DNA from: Methylophilaceae bacterium
GTDB taxonomy: Bacteria > Pseudomonadota > Gammaproteobacteria > Burkholderiales > Methylophilaceae
Reading direction: 5' to 3'
Assembly (NCBI GenBank): GCA_027488395.1
Contig: JAIYBT010000015.1
Span: 1-64,000 of the forward strand
DNA length: 64,000 nucleotides
Shown: piece by piece, positions 1 through 9,487 of the stretch
How the letters are laid out: each line of letters starts with the position of its first letter
Numbering within the stretch: the stretch's first letter is position 1
Program-made: the position numbers and the translations under genes
Notes under the pieces: generated by a model
The model's database searches: none
What the model was told of the DNA's origin: nothing
Seen by the model: the letters and a program-made list of their open reading frames with translations, nothing else

Positions 1-104
1 AATGTGCATCACCCAACCACAAACACCCACACTTATCAGTCATCCAAATTGTTAAAGATCAGTCGGCCTTCTCAGCCTCTACATCAACGCATTGCGTTAA
101 CGAG
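1..104 (-). promoter_or_regulatory. rRNA operon leader with boxA antitermination site (16S gene lies beyond the left edge)
   Basis: Read on the minus strand, bases 62-49 give CTGATCTTTAACAA, a boxA-type antitermination element. It is followed by GACTGATAAGTGTGGG, a string I know from proteobacterial 16S leaders just before the mature rRNA. A GC-rich element (GAGGCTGAGAAGGCCGACT) precedes boxA. The strong promoter at 111-138 drives it. BoxA is bound by NusB/NusE and prevents early termination in rRNA operons. The 16S gene itself is not in the window, so this is an inference from the leader. ORF 4..285 on the plus strand runs across this region and is not a gene. Confidence 0.75.
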
Positions 105-110
105 GTGCGC

Positions 111-138
111 ATTATATAGGGCTGAGACCGGGGGTCAA
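111..138 (-). promoter_or_regulatory. Strong rRNA-type sigma-70 promoter
   Basis: On the minus strand TTGACC (138-133) and TATAAT (116-111) are separated by 16 bases. The stretch upstream of -35 is very A/T rich (AAAATTGTAAAAATATAAAA), like an UP element. The bases after -10 are GCGCACC, a GC-rich discriminator typical of stringently controlled rRNA promoters. The direction is away from the window, toward the presumed rrn operon. Confidence 0.8.
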
Positions 139-207
139 GCCCTATTTTATATTTTTACAATTTTGTTACAAATTCATCTTAATGGTGTCTTATTTGGTAA
201 AAATTGC

Positions 208-531
208 CTACAAACCGATGGCAGCTTTAATTCTTTTCAGGCTTTGTGTAAACAGGTTGCCATCCAACCTGTAATGCTTATGTAGGGGCTGTATCACTGA
301 CCAACTCACTTTTAAACCAGCAGGAAACACAACAAAGTCACCTTTTGCAAACTTAACGGGACTGCCTCCTAAGGGGGTTACTTCGCATTCTCCCTCTAAA
401 ATAAAAGCCTGCTCTTTCTCGTGAAAAGTCCAATCAAATGTGGAGATCTCTTTTTGCCAAGTGGGCCACTGACGGACGCCTAGCGTTTCTAATTTGTCAT
501 TGGATACATGATGCTCTACTAAAATTTGCAT
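208..531 (-). CDS. Cupin domain protein (DUF861 / EutQ-like)
   Basis: A 107-residue single-domain cupin. The pattern FILEGECEVTP, GDFVVFPAG and a final KHY matches the Cupin_3 (DUF861) family, which includes the cupin half of ureidoglycine aminohydrolase. The core is a small beta-barrel that often binds one metal. The substrate is unknown; family members of this size are usually annotated only by fold. The start ATG at 531 has an upstream AGGAG (TAGGAGTTAGC), which supports it. The gene stands alone, reads toward the rrn promoter, and is divergent from the Sua5 gene with about 80 bases between them. No terminator is obvious. Confidence 0.75.
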   Translation of the reverse strand: MQILVEHHVSNDKLETLGVRQWPTWQKEISTFDWTFHEKEQAFILEGECEVTPLGGSPVKFAKGDFVVFPAGLKVSWSVIQPLHKHYRLDGNLFTQSLKRIKAAIGL

Positions 532-611
532 GCTAACTCCTAAAAAATGCGCATTTTATCGCATGTGCCTGTTCAGTAGTAAAATACAAATTTGAGCAAC
601 CAAGTAAATGT

Positions 612-1565
612 ATGTTGATATCCTTGACGCAAGCAGCGCAGTTAATCAGGCAAGGTGAAGTCGTTGCTATTCCAACCGAAACGGTCTATGGCCTTGCGGC
701 GGATGCCAGCAATGATGCAGCGTTACTAAAAATTTACCACACTAAAGAACGCCCGCAAGACAATCCCTTAATTGTACATATCGCGGCTATTGACGATGTC
801 CAACACTGGGCAAAGACGTTCCCACCGTTGGCGCAACGCTTGGCGAAGCAGTTTTGGCCAGGTCCGTTAACCTTAGTGTTACCGGCGCTTGATTCGGTCT
901 CAACCATCCTCCGTGCAGGAGAACCGACCGTTGCCTTAAGAATGCCTGCACACCCAATGGCTCATACGATCATAAAACTGGTTGGTCGAGGACTTGCTGC
1001 TCCATCGGCGAATAAATATACGCAGTTGAGCCCAACCTCAGCTGAGCATGTTACACAAAGTCTAGGGGATTCCATTGCAGTGGTAGACGGTGGGCAGTGT
1101 GACGTTGGCATTGAATCGACGATTGTGAGTGTGGCCGATGACGATTGGCAGTTGCTGAGGCCTGGCGTCATCGGATTGGAAGCACTTCGCGCTTGTTGTG
1201 GTCAGCAGGAAAGCCTGCATGAAGCAAAGCCCAAAGTACCTGGTCAACATCTGCTTCATTACGCGCCACGCACTCCTTGTCGGCTGTTTAATGATCGATC
1301 TGCTTTGTTGAACTACGCTATCGATCACCCGCAAGCAGCAATGCTAATATTGGATCATCCGCCAGTAGTAGAACAACGTCATTACCGTTCACTACCAATC
1401 ATGCCTGATCTAGCCGCAGTGCATTTATATGCATACTTACATGCACTGGATGCGCTTGAAACCCCTGAAATTTTAATTGAGTTGCCGCCCAACTTACCTG
1501 AATGGGCGGCAATACGTGACCGTTTAATGCGTGCCGCTTATCTGCCAACAAAAATCGGGCATTGA
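612..1565 (+). CDS. sua5: L-threonylcarbamoyladenylate synthase, Sua5/YwlC type
   Basis: Makes threonylcarbamoyl-AMP from threonine, bicarbonate and ATP, the first step toward the universal t6A37 tRNA modification in the cytoplasm. The YrdC fold occupies about residues 5-195, with PTETVYGL near residue 21, KERPQDNPL near 45, PGPLTLVL near 84, APSAN near 130 and GIESTIV near 167. At 317 residues it carries the additional C-terminal Sua5 domain, so it is the long Sua5 form rather than the short TsaC/YrdC form. The ribosome site is weak. The stop overlaps the region where the next reading frame begins, so the lipoprotein behind it is probably co-transcribed. Confidence 0.93.
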   Translation: MLISLTQAAQLIRQGEVVAIPTETVYGLAADASNDAALLKIYHTKERPQDNPLIVHIAAIDDVQHWAKTFPPLAQRLAKQFWPGPLTLVLPALDSVSTILRAGEPTVALRMPAHPMAHTIIKLVGRGLAAPSANKYTQLSPTSAEHVTQSLGDSIAVVDGGQCDVGIESTIVSVADDDWQLLRPGVIGLEALRACCGQQESLHEAKPKVPGQHLLHYAPRTPCRLFNDRSALLNYAIDHPQAAMLILDHPPVVEQRHYRSLPIMPDLAAVHLYAYLHALDALETPEILIELPPNLPEWAAIRDRLMRAAYLPTKIGH

Positions 1566-1597
1566 GCTCTAGCACGATGACTGGCACAATATGCTGT

Positions 1598-1978
1598 ATG
1601 AAATATCGAACCCCAGCCCGCCAAATATTCCCTTTATTGTTATCTGTCACCTTGCTGAGTTTGCTCACTGGTTGCAACCGCTTTGAGTTACCTAGCGTTT
1701 TTGATAGAGGCGTTAAAGAATTACCACGTTACGGTAAAGACGCAACATTATACGAATGCGAAAACTATCAATCGTTTGGTTTACGCTTAGAAAATAATGG
1801 TGAAGATGCTTGGGTCTTAATGCCAGACCATGAAATTGGCTTGGTCCGTGATAGCACGGATCGTCAACGTTATCATTATGGAACTGTAGATTTATATTTA
1901 AACGGCGACCAAACCAGCTTGGACGACAGCGACCATCTTCATTTAAAAAATTGCAAAGCCAAAGTCGTCAAAAAATAA
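1598..1978 (+). CDS. Small lipoprotein, MliC/PliC-type lysozyme inhibitor-like
   Basis: The ORF track begins at a TTG at 1562, but the ATG at 1598 gives a clean lipoprotein signal: MKYRTPAR, a hydrophobic run, then LLTGC as lipobox. The mature part contains one domain with YEC near its start, AWVLMPD, Y-HYG, a D/N-G-D turn and a final KNC. This follows the MliC pattern (Y-x-C ... A-x-V-x-L ... Y-x-x-G ... G-x-x-A ... C), in which two cysteines form a disulfide and the domain plugs the active site of c-type lysozymes. MliC-like function is inference from this pattern. The gene follows sua5 directly. It could instead be an uncharacterised outer-membrane lipoprotein. Confidence 0.6.
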   Translation: MKYRTPARQIFPLLLSVTLLSLLTGCNRFELPSVFDRGVKELPRYGKDATLYECENYQSFGLRLENNGEDAWVLMPDHEIGLVRDSTDRQRYHYGTVDLYLNGDQTSLDDSDHLHLKNCKAKVVKK

Positions 1979-2088
1979 AAACATCTCTTTATCTAATTTA
2001 GATTGATCTTGTATTACCGCGCTTGTCGTCATCCACAGATTTCCAATCGCGATAAAAATTAAGCATTGGATCAATACTCCCAGCCATC

Positions 2089-2121
2089 AAAAAAAAACCC
2101 GACGCTAATGTCGGATTTTTT
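2089..2121 (-). terminator. Bidirectional rho-independent terminator after ssb
   Basis: Stem CCGAC/GTCGG (2099-2103 with 2110-2114) with loop GCTAAT. It is followed by nine T on the minus strand and by ATTTTTTG on the plus strand, so it can end both ssb and the lipoprotein gene. Confidence 0.75.
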
Positions 2122-2139
2122 GTAAGTACTAAACACATT

Positions 2140-2667
2140 TTAGAATGGAATATCGTCATCAAAATCGTCGAAGTTGCCGGCTGGTTTGGTAGCGGTAGCC
2201 GCTGGTTGCGCGAATGCATTACGACTAGCAGGGGCAGCATTATTTGAGACTGGCTGCCGACTTGGCATCTGATTAAAATCATCCATACCACCCGCTTGAC
2301 CCATGTCATCGCCCTCAAACGCGGCACTGCCACCGTCACGACCAGTACCCAGCATCTGCATTTGGTCGGCGATGATTTCAGTGCTGTACCGTGTGACACC
2401 ATCTTTCTCCCATTTACGGGTTTGCAAGCGACCTTCAATATAGACTGGGCGACCTTTTTTTAGGTACTCACCTGCAATTTCAGCTAGACGGCGGTACATC
2501 ACAATGTTGTGCCATTCGGTTTTTTCTTGTTTAACGCCTGACTTATCTTTCCAATTTTCTGTGGTGGCAATACTGAAGTTAGCCACGGCTTCACCGTTGG
2601 GCATATAGCGCACTTCAGGATCACGACCGAGGTTGCCCATTAAAATGACTTTGTTCACTGATGCCAT
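2140..2667 (-). CDS. ssb: Single-stranded DNA-binding protein
   Basis: SSB coats single-stranded DNA during replication, repair and recombination. The N-terminal OB fold begins [18 protein letters not shown] and runs to about residue 110 ([32 protein letters not shown]). A flexible Gly/Gln/Ala-rich linker follows, and the protein ends with the acidic tip DDFDDDIPF that docks partner proteins. Length 175 aa is normal for the family. It sits just downstream of the MFS gene (5-base gap, same strand), an arrangement usual in betaproteobacteria together with divergent uvrA. Confidence 0.97.
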   Translation of the reverse strand: MASVNKVILMGNLGRDPEVRYMPNGEAVANFSIATTENWKDKSGVKQEKTEWHNIVMYRRLAEIAGEYLKKGRPVYIEGRLQTRKWEKDGVTRYSTEIIADQMQMLGTGRDGGSAAFEGDDMGQAGGMDDFNQMPSRQPVSNNAAPASRNAFAQPAATATKPAGNFDDFDDDIPF

Positions 2668-2672
2668 GGTGA

Positions 2673-4064
2673 TTAGCTCCCTATCCGATTCATAATTGCT
2701 TGTGACAATGCTGCTTGAAATGCTTTGCTACGTTGATTTTCCAGCTTCACCATCAACATGGTTTCGCTTGGGATCGCAACCACTTCATAAACGCCTTCCA
2801 TCGCGCGTACATCCTGCGCCAATGCTTTGGCTTGGGCATCATTATACCCTTGAATATGAAACATTTTGGTTTTGACACTCGGCGGAGTACGCATGCCGAG
2901 GGCGAGCAAAAACCACAAGCCCATCATCGTCGCACAAAATAAAAACACCATGCTGTAGCCATAACGGTGCGATAACCAGCCGCCGAGTGCCGCCCCCAAG
3001 AACATGCCAAACGATTGGGCAGTGTTATGTATGCCCATGGCGGTTCCTTTGGAGGCAACTGGCGCCATTTTCGAAATGAGTGAAGGCAGCGATGCTTCTA
3101 AAATATTGAATGCAACAAAATATGAAAACAACGTTAATACAATACCGAACAAGCTGTTCAAACTAAACATAAAAGCAATTTGCGTGACTAGCATTAATCC
3201 GACAGCGGCAATAAATACCGGTTTGAGCTTGGCTTTCTTTTCGGCATAAATAATCGCGGGCACCATCAGCATGAATGAAGTCAATAACACGGGTAGATAA
3301 ATTAACCAGTGGTTGTTTTCATTGATGCCCGTATTTGCTTTGATCACAAAAGGCACCACCATAAACATGGCCATCTGTGCGCCATGCAAACAAAAGGTAC
3401 CAAAGTTTAAACGTAACAATTGACGGTCACGCAGCACATCTTTAATTTTAGCTGGCACCGCTTGTGCATCGGAGTGAAAATGGGCGTGCATCGGTGTCGG
3501 CACCCCATATTTAACAACAAAGATCGCTGCCACTGACAGCAGGGCTGTTAGCCAAAAAATACCAGCCACACCGATCCATTGATTTAGAATCGGGCCCGCT
3601 ACCAAGGAAACCGCAAAAGTCACGCCAATGGTGGCGCCAATCATAGCCATAGCTTGAGTGCGATGTTCTTCTCGGGTGGAATCAGCGACCAGTGCGGTGA
3701 CCACGGCGGAAATGGCGCCAGCGCCTTGTACTGCGCGGCCGAAGATTACCATGTAAATATCGCAAGCCGTGGCGGCAATCACGCTGCCCACTGCAAATAA
3801 AACCAACCCCAAATAAATCAGTTTTTTACGGCCAAAACGATCAGAAGCCATCCCAAACGGCAGTTGCAAAATCACTTGCATAAATCCATATGCACCAAGC
3901 GCCAATCCAATCAGGGCGTGATTTTTTCCACCCTCTAAGGTTTCAGCATAAATGGCAAAGATAGGCAAAATCAAAAACATGCCCAACATTCGCAACCCAT
4001 AGATGGAAGCTAACGCAACCGTGGCACGGCTTTCATTGCGGGTCATTTTTTCGGAGAACTGCAT
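2673..4064 (-). CDS. MFS transporter with C-terminal YAM-like domain (YajR type)
   Basis: A 12-helix major facilitator protein of the inner membrane. The motif-A loop [11 protein letters not shown] follows helix 2. Helices run to about residue 395. After them a soluble tail of roughly 65 residues ([18 protein letters not shown] ... [14 protein letters not shown]) resembles the ferredoxin-like YAM domain known from E. coli YajR. The substrate is not evident; drug/proton antiport is only a family guess. No ribosome site is clear before the first ATG, and Met7 (MTRNESRA) is an equally good start. It is divergent from uvrA. Confidence 0.85.
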   Translation of the reverse strand: MQFSEKMTRNESRATVALASIYGLRMLGMFLILPIFAIYAETLEGGKNHALIGLALGAYGFMQVILQLPFGMASDRFGRKKLIYLGLVLFAVGSVIAATACDIYMVIFGRAVQGAGAISAVVTALVADSTREEHRTQAMAMIGATIGVTFAVSLVAGPILNQWIGVAGIFWLTALLSVAAIFVVKYGVPTPMHAHFHSDAQAVPAKIKDVLRDRQLLRLNFGTFCLHGAQMAMFMVVPFVIKANTGINENNHWLIYLPVLLTSFMLMVPAIIYAEKKAKLKPVFIAAVGLMLVTQIAFMFSLNSLFGIVLTLFSYFVAFNILEASLPSLISKMAPVASKGTAMGIHNTAQSFGMFLGAALGGWLSHRYGYSMVFLFCATMMGLWFLLALGMRTPPSVKTKMFHIQGYNDAQAKALAQDVRAMEGVYEVVAIPSETMLMVKLENQRSKAFQAALSQAIMNRIGS

Positions 4065-4081
4065 GGGTGTGTCAAGAAAAC

Positions 4082-4111
4082 TTGGCTTAAATTTGAATAA
4101 TTGCGTATATT
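4082..4111 (+). promoter_or_regulatory. Candidate sigma-70 promoter of uvrA
   Basis: TTGGCT (4082-4087) and TATATT (4106-4111) are 18 bases apart, about 30 bases before the uvrA ATG at 4143. I looked for a LexA box (CTGT-N8-ACAG) in this gap and did not find a clear one. Confidence 0.4.
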
Positions 4112-4142
4112 ATCAGGTTGGCTGTCTGTTCGTGAAAGTATC

Positions 4143-6980
4143 ATGGAATTTATCAAAATTCGCGGGGCGCGCACCCACAATCTCAAAAACATCAATCTGG
4201 ATATTCCGCGCAATCAATTAGTCGTTGTAACGGGTCTTTCTGGTTCGGGTAAGTCTTCACTCGCGTTTGATACTTTATATGCGGAAGGACAACGTCGCTA
4301 TGTCGAAAGTTTGTCTGCCTACGCACGGCAGTTTTTGGCACGCATGGATAAACCCGATGTCGATCTGATTGAAGGCTTATCGCCGGCAATTTCCATCGAA
4401 CAAAAGTCCACCTCACACAACCCACGCTCCACCGTGGGCACAGTGACCGAAATCCACGATTATTTACGTTTATTGTTTGCGCGCGCTGGCGACCCTGAGT
4501 GTCCTGAACATGGCATTAAGCTAGAAGCACAAACCGTAAGCCAAATGGTGGATAGCATACTCAAACTGCCTGAAGATACTAAGCTGATGATTTTGTCGCC
4601 AGTGGTGGCCAATCGTAAAGGTGAACAGCTCGATTTATTTGACGCGATGAAAGCGCAAGGCTTTGTTCGCCTACGCATAGACGGCAAAGTCTACGAGATG
4701 GATGCGTTACCGCAACTGGCTAAAACTACTAAGCACAACGTTGATGTGGTGGTTGACCGCCTTAAGGTGCGTGAGGACATGAAACAACGGATTGCAGAAT
4801 CACTGGAAACTGCGCTTCGTTTGTCGGATGGTAAGGTGATCGCGCTCGAAATGGATAGCGAACAAGAGCATTTGTTTTCAGCCAAATTTTCATGTCCTGT
4901 GTGTGACTACTCACTGGCTGAATTAGAGCCCCGTTTATTTAGCTTTAACAACCCAATGGGCGCATGCCCGAAATGTGATGGCTTAGGCAATGTCACCTTT
5001 TTCGATCCCAAACGGGTGGTGGCGTTTCCACATTTATCCTTGGCCAGTGGCGCAATCAAAGGTTGGGACAAGCGTAACCAGTTTTATTTTCAAATGCTGG
5101 CGAGCTTAAGTCAGCATTATGATTTTGATTTAGAGGCACCGTTTGAAAGCTTGCCTGAAACCACGCAGCAGATGTTGTTATTTGGCTCTGGTAAAGAGCA
5201 AATTACGTTTAAATATTTAAACGAACGTGGCACCTTTTTTGGCAAAACACACACATTCGAAGGCATCATTAACAATCTGCAACGCCGTTATCGTGAGAGC
5301 GATTCCTCTGCGGTACGCGATGAGTTAGCCAAATATATCAATGCCACCACTTGCCCCGATTGTAGCGGGACACGTTTGCGCCGTGAGGCACGCCATGTCA
5401 AAGTGGGCGATAAAAATATCCATCAAATTTGTGAAGTGCCCTTAAAAATCGCACTGCATTTTTTTGAAACCTTGCAACTCAGTGGTCAGAAATTAGCCAT
5501 TGCCGATAAAATCGTCAAAGAAATTGAAAGTCGACTCAAGTTTCTCACCAACGTTGGCTTAGAGTATTTATCGCTATCTCGCTCGGCTGAGACATTATCC
5601 GGGGGCGAGGCACAGCGTATTCGCCTGGCCTCGCAAATTGGCAGTGGCCTGACGGGTGTGATGTATGTATTAGATGAGCCCTCGATTGGCTTACACCAGC
5701 GTGATAACGACCGCTTACTAGGCACGCTAAAACGCCTGCGCGATATTGGCAATAGCGTGATTGTAGTTGAACATGATCAGGATGCCATTCAGCTTGCCGA
5801 TTTTGTCGTGGATATTGGGCCCGGCGCTGGCGAGCATGGAGGACGCGTGGTGTCTTGTGGCACCCCGGCGCAAATTCAAGCAGACCCCAACTCACTGACC
5901 GGCCAATACATCAGCGGCAAAAAACAAATCGAATTTAAATTACCGCGCACACAGCCAGACCCCACGCGCATGATCAAGCTCAATGGCACCACGGGCAACA
6001 ATCTAAAAAATGTCAGTATCGAGATTCCTGTTGGCTTACTTACTTGCGTGACAGGGGTATCTGGTAGCGGCAAATCCACCCTCATTAACGACACTTTATA
6101 TCGCGTGGTGGCAAGCCATTTATATGGGAGCAGTACCGAAGCCGCCCCGCATGAGAGTATTGATGGGTTAGCGTTTTTTGACAAAGTAGTTGATGTCGAT
6201 CAAAGTCCAATTGGACGTACCCCACGCTCCAACCCTGCGACTTATACGGGTCTGTTTACACCCATTCGCGATTTATTTGCCAGCGTGCCAGAAAGCCGTG
6301 CGCGCGGCTATGGACCGGGCCGCTACTCGTTTAATGTTAAAGGTGGACGTTGCGAGGCCTGTCAGGGAGACGGTGTATTGCGGGTTGAAATGCACTTTTT
6401 GCCCGATGTGTATGTTCCGTGCGATGTGTGTAAAGGCCAACGCTATAACCGCGAAACACTGGAAATTCAATTTAAGGGTAAAAATATTCACGAAGTGTTA
6501 GCCATGACGGTGGAGCAAGCCCATCAATTTTTTAGTGCGCAACCCGTGATTGAACGCAAACTAAAAACCTTGCTCGATGTGGGCTTGGGCTACATCACAT
6601 TGGGGCAATCTGCCACCACACTGTCTGGCGGTGAAGCGCAACGGGTTAAATTAGCACTCGAACTCAGCAAACGTGACACTGGACGTACTTTATATATTTT
6701 GGATGAACCTACCACAGGCTTACATTTTGCAGATATCCAATTATTGCTCGATGTGATTCATCGGCTTCGCGATGCTGGCAACACGGTGGTGATTATTGAA
6801 CATAACCTCGATGTGATTAAAACCGCAGACTGGTTGATCGACATGGGCCCTGAAGGCGGTGATGGCGGTGGCACAGTGGTCGGCGTCGGCACCCCTGAAA
6901 CCCTTGCAACCATTACTGAAAGTTATACGGGACGCTATTTAGCGCCAATGCTCAAACAGTTGGCTACACAGGCAAGATAA
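4143..6980 (+). CDS. uvrA: Excinuclease ABC subunit A
   Basis: UvrA is the damage-recognition ATPase of nucleotide excision repair. Starting from the ATG at 4143 ([16 protein letters not shown], with GAAAG upstream) the protein has 945 residues, the family length; the track's earlier start at 4101 is a TTG without support. Two ABC cassettes are visible, each with Walker A ([19 protein letters not shown] and [17 protein letters not shown]), an LSGGEAQR signature and a Walker B ([20 protein letters not shown]). Zinc-finger cysteine pairs occur at CPVCDYS, CPKCDG, CPDCSG and [17 protein letters not shown]. The gene is divergent from the MFS-ssb pair. Confidence 0.98.
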   Translation: MEFIKIRGARTHNLKNINLDIPRNQLVVVTGLSGSGKSSLAFDTLYAEGQRRYVESLSAYARQFLARMDKPDVDLIEGLSPAISIEQKSTSHNPRSTVGTVTEIHDYLRLLFARAGDPECPEHGIKLEAQTVSQMVDSILKLPEDTKLMILSPVVANRKGEQLDLFDAMKAQGFVRLRIDGKVYEMDALPQLAKTTKHNVDVVVDRLKVREDMKQRIAESLETALRLSDGKVIALEMDSEQEHLFSAKFSCPVCDYSLAELEPRLFSFNNPMGACPKCDGLGNVTFFDPKRVVAFPHLSLASGAIKGWDKRNQFYFQMLASLSQHYDFDLEAPFESLPETTQQMLLFGSGKEQITFKYLNERGTFFGKTHTFEGIINNLQRRYRESDSSAVRDELAKYINATTCPDCSGTRLRREARHVKVGDKNIHQICEVPLKIALHFFETLQLSGQKLAIADKIVKEIESRLKFLTNVGLEYLSLSRSAETLSGGEAQRIRLASQIGSGLTGVMYVLDEPSIGLHQRDNDRLLGTLKRLRDIGNSVIVVEHDQDAIQLADFVVDIGPGAGEHGGRVVSCGTPAQIQADPNSLTGQYISGKKQIEFKLPRTQPDPTRMIKLNGTTGNNLKNVSIEIPVGLLTCVTGVSGSGKSTLINDTLYRVVASHLYGSSTEAAPHESIDGLAFFDKVVDVDQSPIGRTPRSNPATYTGLFTPIRDLFASVPESRARGYGPGRYSFNVKGGRCEACQGDGVLRVEMHFLPDVYVPCDVCKGQRYNRETLEIQFKGKNIHEVLAMTVEQAHQFFSAQPVIERKLKTLLDVGLGYITLGQSATTLSGGEAQRVKLALELSKRDTGRTLYILDEPTTGLHFADIQLLLDVIHRLRDAGNTVVIIEHNLDVIKTADWLIDMGPEGGDGGGTVVGVGTPETLATITESYTGRYLAPMLKQLATQAR

Positions 6981-7110
6981 TTTGTGATGGCCGACTGTAT
7001 GAAGCTGCGCTGAATTGCTCCGTTTGCGCTGGCTTGGCTTGAATTGAATTTGGCCTACTGGATTTAAACAGGTCTATTTGGTTTACACAGTTTACGCATG
7101 TTTAGATTGT

Positions 7111-7800
7111 TTACTTAGGAACACGTACCAAGCGCATGCGCGTTTGTATCACGGTTGTTTGGTGCTTGAGATGTCGGGTTGCGCGATGCTGGTCATAAAA
7201 GCGCGGATTAGGAATCATGGCCGCTAATTTCGCGGCCTGTGCCGCTGATAAGGCTTTAGCAGGTACCTTAAAGTAGTGTTTCGCTGCCGCTTGGGCGCCA
7301 AATATGCCATCGCCCCATTCAATCACATTTAAATAAATTTCTAATATGCGCCGTTTTGTGAGCAGCCGCTCTAACATCAGGGTAATCACGGCTTCTTGCG
7401 CTTTACGCCACGGGGTTCTACCGCCCGATAAAAATAGGTTTTTTGCTAACTGCTGACTGATGGTAGAGCCGCCAGCCACCACTTTGCCTTGTTTTAAGTT
7501 TTTCTCGAATGCGGTTTCTATGCCAACCCAATCAAAACCGTGGTGCTCAACAAATTTACTATCTTCTGCCGCAATCACGGCCTGCTTTAATCGATTGTTG
7601 ATGTTGGCGTAATTAACCCATTGCTGTTGAAGCTTGGCATCGGGACGATCATCCTGCATGCGGTCAAGGCGTGCAGCCATAAACGCGGTGGACTCTGGAT
7701 TATGGTCTATCCACCACGCAATATGCGCTACGATCCACAGCTGATACAGCAACACCCATAGCATTAACAGCCAAAAAAATAATTTAATGCTTTGCTTCAT
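7111..7800 (-). CDS. mtgA: Monofunctional biosynthetic peptidoglycan transglycosylase
   Basis: Polymerises lipid II into glycan strands at the outer face of the inner membrane. A single N-terminal membrane anchor (LFFWLLMLWVLLYQLWIV) is followed by one GT51 domain: AVIAAEDSKFVEHHGFDW holds the catalytic glutamate, and GGSTISQQLAKNLFL and RRILEIYLNVIEWGDGIFG are the other family blocks. There is no transpeptidase domain. At 229 aa it matches MtgA. The gene follows aroE with a 10-base gap on the same strand, so the two are probably co-transcribed. Confidence 0.95.
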   Translation of the reverse strand: MKQSIKLFFWLLMLWVLLYQLWIVAHIAWWIDHNPESTAFMAARLDRMQDDRPDAKLQQQWVNYANINNRLKQAVIAAEDSKFVEHHGFDWVGIETAFEKNLKQGKVVAGGSTISQQLAKNLFLSGGRTPWRKAQEAVITLMLERLLTKRRILEIYLNVIEWGDGIFGAQAAAKHYFKVPAKALSAAQAAKLAAMIPNPRFYDQHRATRHLKHQTTVIQTRMRLVRVPK

Positions 7801-7810
7801 TTGCCATCCA

Positions 7811-8641
7811 TTAGCGCAACGCTTGCATCACAGCCGCGGTGTCTGGTCGTACGCCATGCCAAATGTAAAAAGCTTCCGCCGCTTGCTCCACCAACATACC
7901 CAACCCATCTAACACTTGCGCCCCGGCCATACGCGCTTGAAACATAAAAGGGGTTTCACGGCCGTACATCATGTCGTAAGCGAGTGTATGCTGCGTAAAT
8001 AAGTGGGGCGAGAGTGGCAGTGGCGTATCGGTTAATCCTGCAGAGGTGGCATTAATCACAACGTCAAAGGCGGAAGTGCAGTCAGCATAGGTGTTTACCG
8101 CGATAGGCACCCCATATATGGCGCTTGCCGGGGCAAATTTTTCCAGCATGGCCTGCGCTTTATTCAAGCTACGGTTTGCAATGGTTAACTGTGCTGGGCG
8201 TTGCGCCAACAGTGGCAAAATCACGCCTTGGGCCGCACCACCTGCGCCAAGCAATAATATGTTTTTGCTTGCCAGCGCAGTTGGAAAATGCATCAATATA
8301 TCATTGACCAAGCCACAGCCATCTGTGTTATCCCCTTGTATTTGGCAAGACGCCTCGGCTGAGTGAAAGCTCAAAGTATTGACGGCACCAGCCGCTTTTG
8401 CACGCTCAGAAAGCGCTTGACTAAGGCCATAGGCCTCAAATTTAAATGGCACGGTGACATTCACCCCAACATAACCCTCACGCTGCAAGCGATGTAGCGT
8501 TGCCGCAAAGCCATCTAGCGGTGACAACACGGCTTCATAGCGAATGGCTTTATTAAATTGCTTTGCAAAGGCTTGGTGAATGAGCGGGGATTTACTGTGC
8601 GCAATTGGGTGGCCAATCACCGCATACTGTTCAATAGACAT
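7811..8641 (-). CDS. aroE: Shikimate dehydrogenase (NADP+)
   Basis: Reduces 3-dehydroshikimate to shikimate in the chorismate pathway. The N-terminal substrate domain carries VIGHPIAHSKSPLIH with the shikimate-binding serines. NVTVPFK contains the catalytic lysine and GDNTDGCG the partner aspartate. The Rossmann part has LLGAGGAAQGVI and the NRS motif (IANRS) that binds the NADP phosphate. Length 276 aa is typical. It is followed by mtgA at 10 bases, an arrangement common in this bacterial class. AroQ, another step of the same pathway, is encoded at 29211. Confidence 0.96.
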   Translation of the reverse strand: MSIEQYAVIGHPIAHSKSPLIHQAFAKQFNKAIRYEAVLSPLDGFAATLHRLQREGYVGVNVTVPFKFEAYGLSQALSERAKAAGAVNTLSFHSAEASCQIQGDNTDGCGLVNDILMHFPTALASKNILLLGAGGAAQGVILPLLAQRPAQLTIANRSLNKAQAMLEKFAPASAIYGVPIAVNTYADCTSAFDVVINATSAGLTDTPLPLSPHLFTQHTLAYDMMYGRETPFMFQARMAGAQVLDGLGMLVEQAAEAFYIWHGVRPDTAAVMQALR

Positions 8642-8717
8642 ATTATTTTTTTATGAATAAACACTCAAATACGAAGACACGCGCTGACAGAGGCAAGCAC
8701 GTTTTATGCATGTTGGG

Positions 8718-9176
8718 CTAAGCATGCGTCCATGGCAAGCCTGCAAATCGCCAACCGTTGATGGTTGTGCGTTGTTTGGTGGCGTTCATTTCCCCTTCAA
8801 AACCCTCGCTCATGTTATACGCTTGGGCATAGCCAAGTTGATGCGCAAGAATGGCTGCATTATGACTACGCCCGCCAGTGCGACACATAAAAATCACAAT
8901 ATGCGTTTTTGGCACATTTGCCTGCAATTGATGCGCAAACTCAGGATTTGCGACCATGCCTGGATAAAACGCCCATTCAAGTGTTTGCGCATTCGGCACA
9001 CGACCCACCAGCTCAATTTCAGCACAGCTCCGCACATCGACAATCGTGACCTGATCAGACTGTGTACTCAACTGATATGCCTCTTGTGGGGTGACGACGC
9101 CCGCATACGGTAAAGACAATGGTTGCGCGCGTTGTTGCGCTTGATTAAGTAACGATTGAATAGCATCAGTAGTCAT
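8718..9176 (-). CDS. Single-domain rhodanese-like protein
   Basis: A 152-residue cytoplasmic protein with one rhodanese domain at about residues 25-140. The active loop is MCRTGGRS, with the cysteine that would carry a persulfide. VDVRSCAEIELVGRVPNA is the conserved entry motif. No signal peptide is seen. Members of this group hand sulfur between proteins or detoxify it, but the partner is unknown. It lies upstream of aroE by 76 bases on the same strand and is divergent from glnA. Confidence 0.85.
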   Translation of the reverse strand: MTTDAIQSLLNQAQQRAQPLSLPYAGVVTPQEAYQLSTQSDQVTIVDVRSCAEIELVGRVPNAQTLEWAFYPGMVANPEFAHQLQANVPKTHIVIFMCRTGGRSHNAAILAHQLGYAQAYNMSEGFEGEMNATKQRTTINGWRFAGLPWTHA

Positions 9177-9237
9177 TTTGAACTCATGAGTAAAAATAAA
9201 AATAAAGTATACCCGCGAAACATGCCATCACACAGGC

Positions 9238-9284
9238 CGCATTAATTTGGTGCATTTTTTTTAACGATGCACCAAATGAGATCT
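9238..9284 (+). promoter_or_regulatory. Two NtrC-type enhancer sites upstream of glnA
   Basis: Site 1 is CGCATTAATTTGGTGCA (9238-9254), very close to the enterobacterial NtrC consensus TGCAC-N5-TGGTGCA. Site 2 is TGCACCAAATGAGATCT (9268-9284), with one strong half-site. Their centres are 30 bases apart, about three helical turns, which would put two dimers on the same face. They lie roughly 95-125 bases upstream of the expected start of the sigma-54 promoter, a normal enhancer position. The NtrB and NtrC genes are just downstream. Confidence 0.75.
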
Positions 9285-9345
9285 TTACGGTTAACATATT
9301 TTTATGTGTGTTATGCTAATTGCGCGTTGATTGGATATTCTTTAG

Positions 9346-9361
9346 TGGCATGCTTCCTGCT
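9346..9361 (+). promoter_or_regulatory. Sigma-54 promoter of glnA
   Basis: TGGCATGCTTCCTGCT carries GG and GC with the exact -24/-12 spacing of RpoN promoters (consensus TGGCAC-N5-TTGC), with one mismatch in each box. It lies about 127 bases before the glnA ATG, behind the NtrC sites, and should fire under nitrogen limitation. Confidence 0.75.
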
Positions 9362-9487
9362 AGTATACCGAATTAAGATTTTAATAAATCCGCCATAAAC
9401 GTTTTGCGCACGTCTCAGGACATTGCAACATGTCCTGACACTAACGTGCGCAATTTTAATTTAGACCTGATCATTGAGGAGAATGTA

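Noticed and set aside
4-285. 93-aa plus-strand ORF at the left edge
   Set aside because: It lies opposite the rRNA leader and promoter and over the 3' part of the cupin gene; its composition is unlike a protein and it has no ribosome site.
1998-2438. 146-aa minus-strand ORF overlapping ssb
   Set aside because: Frame-shifted shadow of ssb that runs through its terminator.
5545-5895. 116-aa minus-strand ORF inside uvrA
   Set aside because: Antisense shadow of a fully conserved uvrA segment, low-complexity Arg/His/Gln product.
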